From Anaeromusa acidaminophila DSM 3853 (GTDB lineage Bacteria; Bacillota; Negativicutes; Anaeromusales; Anaeromusaceae): 64,000 nucleotides of DNA. Positions 18,075 through 25,598 of the stretch are shown one piece after another (within the stretch, counting starts at the first letter, position 1; each line of letters opens with the position of its first letter). A program made the translations under genes and the position numbers. The notes under the pieces were generated by a model that saw only the letters and a program-made list of their open reading frames with translations, was not told the origin of the DNA and made no database searches. The stretch spans positions 1 to 64,000 of the forward strand of contig NZ_KB894593.1 in NCBI RefSeq assembly GCF_000374545.1, written 5' to 3'.

Positions 18075-19328
18075 ATGAACGAAGTGTGTAAAAATGGTTG
18101 GGAAGGGCGGCTGGCTTTTTTGATAGAGCACTGCATTTACGCAGTGGCCTTTTTTTTGCCGCTTTCTTTAGATGTCGCAAGTGTGTTTTTAATGATCGGC
18201 ACCCTAGGATGGGGGGCAAAAGCTATATGGTTTCGCAGTGGTCGTAACTGGCAAGTTACTTATTTGGATGGGGCGGTGGGAGCTGTCACTATTTTAGGGG
18301 CTCTTTCCATTTTGGCTTCGCCGGATCCTGGTTTTAGTCTTTATAATTACACGCATCTAATGGGACGATATGTGCTGCTGTACTATCTGGTGGTTTGCAA
18401 TTTGCAATCGGCGGAACAATTGCGCAAGCTAATATGGGTTGTGCTGTGTTCTGCGTTTTTGGTGGCTGTCTATGGCTTATATCAGTATGTCGTTGGTTTT
18501 GATATTTCTGCGACGCAATGGGTGGACGGGGAACAGTTTCCGGAGCTTAAGACGCGGGTGTTTTCGACCTTGGAAAACCCTAACCTTTTGGCGGGATATC
18601 TGGTTATGATGATGGCGTTGGCCAGCGGGATGGCGTTTGCCGCCAGAAGCTGGAAGGAGAAAGGGCTGCTCCTTGGATTAACAGCGCTTTTCGGTCTTTG
18701 CTTAGTGTATACGTATTCGCGCGGCGCTTGGCTGAGCGTGGCTGCGGTTGTAGCCATTTATGGCTGGCTTCATAACCGTCGCATTTTTTGGATTTTTTGC
18801 TTGCTGCCACTAGGTTTGCTGGTGGCGCAAGACAGTATTTTGGCACGTTTGACTTCCATTTTAAATCCTACGGATACTTCATCTACTTTGCGCATCGCTT
18901 TATGGGAAAGTACGATCGCTATGATTATGGACAATCCTTTTTCCGGTATCGGCTGGGGAGCGTACTGGATGGTCTATCCGGAATATGACTTTTTTATTAA
19001 CGACGGCCATACTAAAATTTTTCATGCTCATAATATGTATTTGAATATCGCTGCAGAAATTGGTTTACCAGGATTTGTCGCTTTTCTGACTGTAATGTAT
19101 GGCCATTGGCGTAAAGCCCGAAGAGTTTTGAAAGAAACGAAGGATACGTGGTTGGCGGGCCTGTTATTAGGCTTGTTGGCGGCGCTAGGCGGCTTGTTCT
19201 TTAATGGCCTGACTGACTATGTTCTGTTCAATATACAATTGTCCATGCTCTTTTGGCTATTAAACGCTATCATCGTCGTTGCAGCCAAATCTTTATTCTT
19301 CTCAAAGTCAGAGGAGACTAGGTTTTGA
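18075..19328 (+). CDS. O-antigen ligase/polymerase family membrane protein
   Basis: A 418-residue polytopic membrane protein with about ten hydrophobic segments. The largest loop, about residues 270-320, holds GIGWGAYW and HAHNMYLNIAAEIG, typical of the Wzy_C/WaaL domain that transfers lipid-linked glycans. It could attach O-antigen to lipid A, polymerise a glycan, or glycosylate a protein such as a pilin; the sequence cannot decide. GGAGG (18064-18068) precedes ATG 18075. No other glycan gene is nearby, so it is an orphan unit with its own promoter and terminator. Confidence 0.85.
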   Translation: MNEVCKNGWEGRLAFLIEHCIYAVAFFLPLSLDVASVFLMIGTLGWGAKAIWFRSGRNWQVTYLDGAVGAVTILGALSILASPDPGFSLYNYTHLMGRYVLLYYLVVCNLQSAEQLRKLIWVVLCSAFLVAVYGLYQYVVGFDISATQWVDGEQFPELKTRVFSTLENPNLLAGYLVMMMALASGMAFAARSWKEKGLLLGLTALFGLCLVYTYSRGAWLSVAAVVAIYGWLHNRRIFWIFCLLPLGLLVAQDSILARLTSILNPTDTSSTLRIALWESTIAMIMDNPFSGIGWGAYWMVYPEYDFFINDGHTKIFHAHNMYLNIAAEIGLPGFVAFLTVMYGHWRKARRVLKETKDTWLAGLLLGLLAALGGLFFNGLTDYVLFNIQLSMLFWLLNAIIVVAAKSLFFSKSEETRF

Positions 19329-19346
19329 AATTTTTATAACTAAGTT

Positions 19347-19380
19347 GCAGGAACTTACATTAAATAAAGCGAATATAGAG
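19347..19380 (+). repeat. Copy A of a GCAGGAA...GAATAT intergenic motif
   Basis: GCAGGAACTTAC (19347-19358) followed 12 bases later by GAATATAG. Related sequences occur at 28271 and 51364, always on the plus strand and outside genes. The match is short. Confidence 0.35.
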
Positions 19381-19390
19381 CAAAAAGTAC

Positions 19391-19440
19391 AAAGCGTGTC
19401 AAGAGATGTTCATTCCAAATGCATCTTGACACGCTTTTGG
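19391..19440 (+). terminator. Terminator before the hydrogenase operon
   Basis: AAAGCGTGTCAAGA (19391-19404) pairs with TCTTGACACGCTTT (19424-19437) and is followed by TGGTTTTATTT. It separates the O-antigen-ligase-like gene from the hydrogenase operon. Confidence 0.85.
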
Positions 19441-19453
19441 TTTTATTTGAGAA

Positions 19454-19482
19454 TTGTGAAAGCTCTAACTCAATTGTATACA
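19454..19482 (+). promoter_or_regulatory. Probable promoter of the hydrogenase operon with Rex-like half-site
   Basis: TTGTGA (19454-19459), a 17-bp spacer and TATACA (19477-19482), 31 bases before the first gene. TTGTGA is also the left half of the Rex consensus TTGTGA-N6-TCACAA, but no matching right half follows at the proper distance, so Rex binding is only a possibility. Confidence 0.5.
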
Positions 19483-19513
19483 TAAAAGATTGTGTACAAG
19501 TGGTGGTGAAAAA

Positions 19514-19969
19514 ATGGAGCAGGAAAAAATGAATGCTTGGCAGAAAGAATGGCCCATAAAGGGCTTCGATTTTTCACGGGCTGGCGATGGCGCTATGCAA
19601 TTAAAAGATGTTATGCGTCGGTTGGGGCTTCCGGGAGATGTGATCCGTCGGGCTTCGGTGGGAGCCTATGAAGCGGAGTTAAATGTAATTATTCATGCGC
19701 GGCGTGGCGTGATGCGGGCGAGTGTAACGGCTGAGGAGACGAAAGTGGTTGTAGAAGATGAAGGACCAGGCATTGCAGATGTAAGTCAAGCAATGCGCGA
19801 AGGCTTTTCTACAGCACCGCCGGAAATTCGTGAAATGGGGTTTGGCGCGGGGATGGGCTTGCCGAATATGAAGCGTTGCGCCGATGAATTGGTAATCGAC
19901 TCCAAACCGGGGGTGGGTACGTCGGTTTCTATGTTGTTTCGGCATCAGAGGGGAGCAGAGCATGAGTGA
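19514..19969 (+). CDS. GHKL ATPase, anti-sigma-factor-like, first gene of the hydrogenase operon
   Basis: A 151-residue HATPase_c domain protein. The N-box is in YEAELNVIIHARRG near residue 58, the G1 box is VEDEGPGI and the G2 box GFGAGMGLPNMKR near residue 118. This is the RsbW/SpoIIAB type of Bergerat ATPase, which can phosphorylate a protein partner, but no sigma factor or STAS-domain partner is next to it. ATG 19514 follows GGTGGTGAA. It overlaps the next gene by eight bases, so translation is probably coupled to the hydrogenase homologue. Its role in hydrogenase control is inferred from position. Confidence 0.82.
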   Translation: MEQEKMNAWQKEWPIKGFDFSRAGDGAMQLKDVMRRLGLPGDVIRRASVGAYEAELNVIIHARRGVMRASVTAEETKVVVEDEGPGIADVSQAMREGFSTAPPEIREMGFGAGMGLPNMKRCADELVIDSKPGVGTSVSMLFRHQRGAEHE

Positions 19970-21254
19970 CAGCTATTTTCATTCGGTGCGTTTAATCGAA
20001 GCGCGGTGCCGGGGCTGTGTAGTTTGTGCTAAACATTGTCCCATGGAAGCTATTCGAGTGCGTGCCGGGAAGGCGCGTATTTTGGAAGAACGTTGTATTG
20101 ATTGCGGCGAATGTATCCGCCTTTGTCCGGCAAAGGCGAAGACAACTATAACAGACGCCATGGATTGCTTAGAACGATTTTCCTACAATGTGGCCTTGCC
20201 AGCGCCGTCGCTATATGCTCAATTTCCAGCAACCATATCAGTAGGGCGAATTTTGGGAGGTTTGCTGCAGCTTGGCTTTGATGCAGTGTGTGAAGTGGCA
20301 TTAGGGGCGGCTGACGTGACTGCGGCAGTAAAACGATTGCTGCAAAGAAAAGACGTTCCTAAGCCGCTGATTTCCTCAGCATGTCCTGCGGTTGTGCGAT
20401 TGGTGCAGGTGAAATTTCCGGATTTGATTCCTTGCCTGGTTCCTATGGAGGCGCCTGTGACGGTCACAGCTCGGCGGGCTAGAGCCAGAGCGGCGGAACA
20501 GACGGGGCTGTCGCCGGAAAAAATAGGGGTTTGGTTTTTGACGCCTTGTCCGGCGAAGATGACAGCGGTTAAACAAGCTGAAGGCATTATCGACGGGGCT
20601 ATCGCTATTTCCCATTTTTACGGGGATTTGCTGGCGAAAGTTCACGACAAAGAATGTCCTGAGATTGAGGTGGAATCTAGCTGGCTGGGAGCCGGCTGGG
20701 CATTGGCCGGCGGGGAAAGTCAAGGCGTACTAGAAGATAGCGTGTTAGTGGTAGATGGAATAGAACAAGTCAGTCAGCTTTTGGAGCAGGTTGCTTTCGG
20801 GACGTTGGGGCAGGTGCGTTATATCGAGGCATTGGCCTGTGCCGGCGGCTGTATAGGCGGGCCCTTAACGGCGGTTAATCGTTTTGTAGGCGAGACGCAG
20901 CTTCGCGGGCGGGCTTCCATCTGGCCGGCGAAGACGCCTGAAAAACCCAGGGATGTAGAAGTGTTGCCGCTGCCGCTGCCAAAACCGGTGCTGCGCCTGG
21001 ATCAGGATATACGCGAAGCGTTGCGAAAAGTAGAAAGTATGGAAGAAATGCTGTATAAGCTTCCGGGGTTAGACTGTGGCTCTTGTGGATCTCCGAACTG
21101 CCGGGCTTTGGCGGAGGACATTGTTCAGGGCCAGGCCAGCGAGACGGATTGTGTATTTTTGCTGCGTCAGCGAGTACGCGATTTAGCGCAGGAAATGAAA
21201 AATTTGGCGGAGAAATTGCCGCCTTCCTTGGATAAAAGCGAAGAAGAAAGCTGA
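19962..21254 (+). CDS. [FeFe]-hydrogenase-like protein, probable sensory type
   Basis: A 430-residue protein with two N-terminal [4Fe-4S] motifs (CRGCVVCAKHCP; CIDCGECIRLCP), an H-cluster domain and a C-terminal Fe-S motif CGSCGSPNC near residue 377. H-cluster loops read SSACPA (Cys141), TPCPAK (Cys196) and LACAGGCIGG (Cys293, Cys297), so four ligand Cys positions remain. The position before Cys141, Cys in catalytic enzymes with T-S-C-C-P and used for proton transfer, is Ala140. Loss of that Cys has been reported for the sensory hydrogenase HydS of Thermotoga. No PAS domain is present. Between a GHKL ATPase and a DRTGG protein, a signalling role is inferred. Confidence 0.85.
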   Translation: MSDSYFHSVRLIEARCRGCVVCAKHCPMEAIRVRAGKARILEERCIDCGECIRLCPAKAKTTITDAMDCLERFSYNVALPAPSLYAQFPATISVGRILGGLLQLGFDAVCEVALGAADVTAAVKRLLQRKDVPKPLISSACPAVVRLVQVKFPDLIPCLVPMEAPVTVTARRARARAAEQTGLSPEKIGVWFLTPCPAKMTAVKQAEGIIDGAIAISHFYGDLLAKVHDKECPEIEVESSWLGAGWALAGGESQGVLEDSVLVVDGIEQVSQLLEQVAFGTLGQVRYIEALACAGGCIGGPLTAVNRFVGETQLRGRASIWPAKTPEKPRDVEVLPLPLPKPVLRLDQDIREALRKVESMEEMLYKLPGLDCGSCGSPNCRALAEDIVQGQASETDCVFLLRQRVRDLAQEMKNLAEKLPPSLDKSEEES

Positions 21255-21264
21255 GGTGGAGGTT

Positions 21265-21621
21265 GTGCTGGTAGCCGATTTAACGCGGGAATTGCCGCTG
21301 AAGCTTGCCGGAGGAGCGCAGGGGCTGCAACGTGAAGTGCAGGGAGGGTTTGTATCTGATTTGATGAGCTGCGCTTTAGCGCAGGCTGGCGAGGGGACTG
21401 TATGGGTGACCATGCAAAGTCATGTGAATTTGTTGGCTGTTGCTTCCTTGGCGGGCATGGCTGCAGTAATTGTTGCCGGAGGCGCCAAGCCGGAAGCAGA
21501 GGCGCTGGCTAAGGCGGACGAAGTAGGGATGCCTCTTTTAGTGACAGATTTGTCTGCCTTTGATATTGTTTGCCGGCTCCATGCATTAGGCGTGGGCCAA
21601 GAGTTATGCGAGCCTATTTGA
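21265..21621 (+). CDS. DRTGG-domain protein
   Basis: A 118-residue protein made of one DRTGG-like domain, with WVTMQSHVNLLAVASLAG and VIVAGGAKPEAEALAKADE in the middle and LLVTDLSAFDIVCRL near the end. DRTGG domains occur in phosphotransacetylase N-termini and next to CBS domains; their ligand is not well known. The start is uncertain: GTG 21265 has GAGG eight bases upstream, while GTG 21256 adds three residues without a site. It overlaps the next gene by 16 bases, which points to coupled translation in the hydrogenase operon. Confidence 0.75.
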   Translation: MLVADLTRELPLKLAGGAQGLQREVQGGFVSDLMSCALAQAGEGTVWVTMQSHVNLLAVASLAGMAAVIVAGGAKPEAEALAKADEVGMPLLVTDLSAFDIVCRLHALGVGQELCEPI

Positions 21622-22361
21622 CGGATCTGCATGTGCATACGGTGTTGTCTCCTTGCGCTTCCGTAGAGATGACTCCTTCTTTGGTGGTGCAGACGGCGCT
21701 GGAACTGGGGCTGGATATTATCGCTGTTACTGATCATAACGCCGGTGATAATGCTAAAGCGGTTTGGCAGGCGGCACGACAAAGTTCCTTGACGGTTTGG
21801 CCGGGAATGGAAGTGGAGTGCGCCGAGGAAGCGCACTTGCTGGCGCTTTTTGATGATTGGTCTGCTTTTGCGCTTTGGTGCGCCAAAGTGGATGGCTGGC
21901 GTAATGGCAGGATGAATCAGAGTCGTCTTTTTGGGCCGCAGTGGATACTAAACGCAGAGGATGAGCTGTTGGGAGAACGGGAAGAGTTGTTGCTTTCGGC
22001 GTTAACGGCGGATGCGCGAACTCTTTGCGAGGAAGCGGTTTGCCTAGGAGGAATGATCATTGCCAGTCATGTGGACCGGCCAGCTTACAGTCTTTTGGGG
22101 CAGTTGGGAATCTGGCCGACGGAGTTACCTGTAGCGGCGGCGGAAATCTCTGCTTGCGTTGCGAGCGAAGAAGATGCGCGGCGGAAATTGCCGCTTTTAC
22201 CGCAGTTGCTTCCTTTAGTGACGGCATCGGATGCGCATAGTTTAGAGGCGTTTTGTCAAGGCGGCAAAATACAACTAATGATGGAAAAGCCTACGTTAGC
22301 CGAGTTTTATCTGGCCTTGCACGGCAAGGGCGGACGCTGGCTGCGGTGGCATAGGCTGTAA
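21606..22361 (+). CDS. PHP-domain phosphoesterase-like protein
   Basis: A 251-residue protein opening with the PHP metal motif DLHVHTVLSPCA near residue 6, then VTDHNAGDNA near residue 43, SHVDRPAYS near residue 155 and SDAHSLEAF near residue 213. These His and Asp residues would bind two or three metal ions. PHP proteins hydrolyse phosphate esters, so a nucleotide or phosphoprotein substrate is possible, but none is known here. The same gene type is found in hydrogenase operons of other anaerobic Firmicutes, as far as I recall. ATG 21606 lies inside the end of the DRTGG gene. Confidence 0.82.
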   Translation: MRAYLTDLHVHTVLSPCASVEMTPSLVVQTALELGLDIIAVTDHNAGDNAKAVWQAARQSSLTVWPGMEVECAEEAHLLALFDDWSAFALWCAKVDGWRNGRMNQSRLFGPQWILNAEDELLGEREELLLSALTADARTLCEEAVCLGGMIIASHVDRPAYSLLGQLGIWPTELPVAAAEISACVASEEDARRKLPLLPQLLPLVTASDAHSLEAFCQGGKIQLMMEKPTLAEFYLALHGKGGRWLRWHRL

Positions 22362-22392
22362 TAAAGAGGAGAACGCGTAAAAGGGGGATATA

Positions 22393-22899
22393 ATGATGAA
22401 TTTATCGAAGTCGGGATGTACATGCGGAGGGGCTGGCGAGACATATGAAGAACTTGCAGCAATTCTTGCACGCTATCAAGAGGTGCCGGGAGCTTTGATT
22501 CCGGTGTTGCAACAGGCTCAAGACGCCTATGGATATTTATCGAGGGAGGTATTGGAACGGATTGCCGAGGGGCTGCGTTTGCCAATAAGCCAAGTATACG
22601 GAGTGGTTACGTTTTACTCGCAGTTTCATCTGAATCCGCGAGGACGGCATATTGTTAGGGTGTGCCAAGGGACGGCTTGCCATGTAAGGGGCGCTAAAGC
22701 GATTTTAGAAGCCATGGAAAAAGAGTTGGGCGTGAAACCGGGCGAGACGACAGCGGATTTGAACTTTACGTTGGAAACGGTAGCCTGTATTGGCGCCTGC
22801 GGTCTGGCGCCGGTTATGATGATTGACGATGATACGTATGGCCGCTTGACGCCGGAAGGTATTGGAGGTATCTTGCAGCCGTATCGTGGACAGTCATGA
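22393..22899 (+). CDS. hydC: Hydrogenase subunit HydC (NuoE-like [2Fe-2S] protein)
   Basis: A 168-residue NuoE-family protein with an N-terminal helical bundle and a C-terminal thioredoxin-like [2Fe-2S] domain. Cluster Cys are in CQGTAC near residue 93 and CIGAC near residue 135. It is the small subunit of trimeric HydABC-type [FeFe] hydrogenases that couple NADH and ferredoxin to H2. An extra CTC motif lies at residues 9-11. ATG 22393 follows AAGGGGG. The stop overlaps the next ATG by four bases. Confidence 0.93.
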   Translation: MMNLSKSGCTCGGAGETYEELAAILARYQEVPGALIPVLQQAQDAYGYLSREVLERIAEGLRLPISQVYGVVTFYSQFHLNPRGRHIVRVCQGTACHVRGAKAILEAMEKELGVKPGETTADLNFTLETVACIGACGLAPVMMIDDDTYGRLTPEGIGGILQPYRGQS

Positions 22900-23414
22900 A
22901 AGAGCTGTCGCTGCTTCTGTTGGAGCTTTTGCGAAATTCTCTAGAAGCGGGGGCTGCCCGTGTAGATATCCGCGTACGGGAAATTGGAGATTCTTTAACG
23001 TGGAGGATTGCTGATGACGGGAGAGGTATGACTCGTCAGGAATGCAAAGAGGCTTTGAATCCGTTTTATACGAAACGAACCACAAGATCTGTAGGTTTGG
23101 GTTTAGGTCTTTTAGATATGTGGACGCGCCATTGCGGCGGCAAAGTGAGAATGATTTCCCGGCCAGGTTTAGGGACGATGCTTTGCGCTTCCTTTTGCAG
23201 ACGGCATCCGGATTTACCGCCTTGGGGCGATTTGCCAGGTACGTTGTGGACTTTGTCTGTTACGATGCCGCAAATTCATTTTCAGTACCTTCATTATCGA
23301 GATGGGCGGAAATGGCAGTGGAATTCATCGGCTACAACTGGAATGGACATGCTGACCTTGAAAGAGGTATTGGAAACAGGCTGGAATGCATTGAAAGAGG
23401 GGGAAAAGGCATGA
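22896..23414 (+). CDS. GHKL ATPase, histidine-kinase-like, within the hydrogenase operon
   Basis: A 172-residue protein whose first 110 residues form a HATPase_c domain: N-box LELLRNSLEAGA near residue 8, G1 box ADDGRGM near residue 39, the F-box NPFYTKR near residue 54 and G2 box VGLGLGLL near residue 67. There is no phospho-acceptor His domain and no sensor domain, so it is not a complete histidine kinase. The C-terminal 60 residues are unfamiliar. It overlaps hydC upstream and the ferredoxin gene downstream by four bases each. It differs from the first ATPase of the operon, so two separate ATPases are maintained. Confidence 0.8.
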   Translation: MKELSLLLLELLRNSLEAGAARVDIRVREIGDSLTWRIADDGRGMTRQECKEALNPFYTKRTTRSVGLGLGLLDMWTRHCGGKVRMISRPGLGTMLCASFCRRHPDLPPWGDLPGTLWTLSVTMPQIHFQYLHYRDGRKWQWNSSATTGMDMLTLKEVLETGWNALKEGEKA

Positions 23415-23776
23415 AAACACTGGAAGAATTAAATCGTTTGCGTGAGCGTGTGCGGCAGGATATTCGTATTCGGCAGCAGACGGACACACGGATTATTATT
23501 GGCATGGGGACGTGCGGCATTGCCGCTGGCGCTCGTGAGGTGCTTAAGGCAACCTTGGAAGAAGTGGCTAAGCGGCACTTGGAAGGGGTCAGCGTGCAAC
23601 AAACAGGCTGTATAGGCATGTGCGAGCAGGAAGTTCTTTTAGATGTGGTGCTGCCGGGACAGCCTCGCATTATTTATGGAAAAGTAACTCCGGATAAGGT
23701 GGAGCGCATTGTAGGCGAGCATGTAGTAAACGGGCGCATTATTGAGGAATGGGTTGTGGCTAAAATAGAGAATTAG
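23411..23776 (+). CDS. Thioredoxin-like [2Fe-2S] ferredoxin-domain protein
   Basis: A 121-residue protein with a short N-terminal helical part and a thioredoxin-like ferredoxin fold. The first Cys pair of the usual fold (C-x4-C, seen in HydB as CAGTGC) is replaced by GMGTCGIAAGARE, with only one Cys near residue 37; the second pair TGCIGMC is intact near residue 74. So only three of four classical ligands are obvious. It sits directly before hydB in the hydrogenase operon and starts at ATG 23411, overlapping the ATPase stop. It may be an electron carrier or an assembly or regulatory subunit. Confidence 0.82.
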   Translation: MKTLEELNRLRERVRQDIRIRQQTDTRIIIGMGTCGIAAGAREVLKATLEEVAKRHLEGVSVQQTGCIGMCEQEVLLDVVLPGQPRIIYGKVTPDKVERIVGEHVVNGRIIEEWVVAKIEN

Positions 23777-23786
23777 GAGGAGGACC

Positions 23787-25577
23787 ATGGAATACGTAAG
23801 GGCGCATGTATTGATTTGTGCCGGAACAGGCTGCACGTCGTCCGGTTCAAAAAAAGTGGAAGCCGCACTGCGGCGCGAGTTGGAAGAAAAAGGCTTAGCT
23901 CGGGAAATAAAAATCGTAGAAACCGGCTGTCATGGTTTTTGCGAAATGGGACCTTTGGTTATTGTATATCCGGAAGGCGTCTTTTATGTGCGTGTACAGG
24001 AGGAAGACGTTCCAGAACTGGTAGAAGAGCATTTTTATAAGGGGCGTATTGTCCAGCGGCTGCTGTATCAAGAACCGTTGACGGCAGAGCGCATTCCCGG
24101 ATATGAGGATATTCAGTTCTATCGCAAGCAGCAGCGTTTAGTGTTGGCTAACTGCGGACACATCAATCCGGAAGTAATTGAGGAATATATTGCTGGCGGC
24201 GGTTATGAAGCATTAGGCAGAGCTTTGACGACGATGACTCCCCAGCAGGTGGTGGACGAGGTTAAGCTTTCCGGTCTGCGAGGGCGGGGCGGCGGCGGTT
24301 TCCCGACCGGTTTGAAGTGGAGCTTTGCCGCTAAAGAACCTCAAGGGAAAAAATATGTGGTTTGCAATGCCGACGAAGGAGATCCGGGAGCGTTTATGGA
24401 TCGCAGCGTGCTTGAGGGGGATCCGCACCGGGTTTTGGAAGGCATGCTTGTTTGCGGCTATGCCATTGGCGCGGATGAAGGCTACATCTATGTGCGAGCC
24501 GAATATCCTTTGGCCATCAAGCGACTGAAGGTAGCCATCGCTCAAGCGGAAGCCATGGGGCTTTTAGGAGACGATATTTTGGGCTCCGGTTTCTCCTTTC
24601 ATATTAAGATTAAAGAAGGCGCAGGCGCCTTTGTGTGCGGCGAGGAAACGGCGCTGTTGGCCTCGATTGAAGGTAAAAGGGGCATGCCGCGTCCCAGACC
24701 GCCGTTTCCAGCCGTGGCAGGACTTTGGGGCAAACCGACAAACATCAATAACGTGGAGACCTTTGCTAATGTGCCGCAGATTATTGCTAAGGGCGGCGCT
24801 TGGTATGCTTCCATCGGTACGGAAAAAAGCAAGGGAACGAAAGTGTTCGCTTTGACTGGTAAAGTGAATCATACAGGCTTAGCGGAAGTTCCCATGGGCA
24901 TTACGATGCGGGAAATTATTTTTGAGATTGGCGGCGGCATTCAAAACGGTAAGAAATTCAAAGCTGTGCAAATTGGAGGACCTTCCGGCGGCTGTTTGCC
25001 TGAAGAGCTGTTGGACCTGCCTGTAGATTATGATTCCTTGCTGCAGGTAGGCGCGATGATGGGCTCGGGCGGTCTGGTGGTTATGGATGAGACAACCTGT
25101 ATGGTGGATGTAGCTCGCTTTTTCTTGAATTTTACCCAGTCCGAGTCGTGCGGCAAGTGTACTCCCTGTCGGGAAGGTACAAAACGCATGCTGGAAATCC
25201 TGACCCGCATTACGGAAGGAGAGGGCCGAGAAGGTGATATTGAGCTGCTTGAAGAGTTGGGACGTAACATCAAGGCAGCTTCCCTTTGCGGTTTGGGGCA
25301 GACGGCGCCGAACCCGGTGCTCAGCACGCTGCGGTATTTCCGGCATGAATATGAGGCGCATATCCGCGAAAAACGTTGTCCTGCCGGCGCTTGTGCTAAA
25401 ATGGCGGCGTATTCGATTACCGAGCTCTGTAAAGGCTGCGGTCTTTGTAAAAAGGTGTGTCCTGTAGACGCCATTTCTGGAGAACTCAAAGGGCGGCATA
25501 TTATCAATGCGGAAAAATGCATTAAGTGCGGCAGTTGTCTGGCTAAATGTCCATTCCAGGCCATTGTTAAAGGATAA
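23787..25577 (+). CDS. hydB: Hydrogenase subunit HydB (NuoF-like, NAD(H)- and FMN-binding)
   Basis: A 596-residue protein in three parts: an N-terminal thioredoxin-like [2Fe-2S] domain (CAGTGC, then TGCHGFCEMG), a NuoF core with the FMN/NADH glycine-rich site GLRGRGGGGFPTGLKW near residue 165 and the cluster motif SCGKCTPCREG near residue 455, and a C-terminal pair of [4Fe-4S] motifs (CKGCGLCKKVCP; CIKCGSCLAKCP). This is the HydB subunit of bifurcating or NAD-linked [FeFe] hydrogenases. Whether this enzyme bifurcates is not decided by sequence. AGGAGGA precedes ATG 23787. Confidence 0.95.
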   Translation: MEYVRAHVLICAGTGCTSSGSKKVEAALRRELEEKGLAREIKIVETGCHGFCEMGPLVIVYPEGVFYVRVQEEDVPELVEEHFYKGRIVQRLLYQEPLTAERIPGYEDIQFYRKQQRLVLANCGHINPEVIEEYIAGGGYEALGRALTTMTPQQVVDEVKLSGLRGRGGGGFPTGLKWSFAAKEPQGKKYVVCNADEGDPGAFMDRSVLEGDPHRVLEGMLVCGYAIGADEGYIYVRAEYPLAIKRLKVAIAQAEAMGLLGDDILGSGFSFHIKIKEGAGAFVCGEETALLASIEGKRGMPRPRPPFPAVAGLWGKPTNINNVETFANVPQIIAKGGAWYASIGTEKSKGTKVFALTGKVNHTGLAEVPMGITMREIIFEIGGGIQNGKKFKAVQIGGPSGGCLPEELLDLPVDYDSLLQVGAMMGSGGLVVMDETTCMVDVARFFLNFTQSESCGKCTPCREGTKRMLEILTRITEGEGREGDIELLEELGRNIKAASLCGLGQTAPNPVLSTLRYFRHEYEAHIREKRCPAGACAKMAAYSITELCKGCGLCKKVCPVDAISGELKGRHIINAEKCIKCGSCLAKCPFQAIVKG

Positions 25578-25598
25578 GAAGCAAAGGAGTTGACTTGT

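Noticed and set aside
23042..23410. N-terminal extension of the 121-aa ferredoxin gene
   Set aside because: The frame is open for another 123 codons upstream, but this lies inside the GHKL ATPase gene and has no conserved features; ATG 23411 with the ATGA overlap is the better start.
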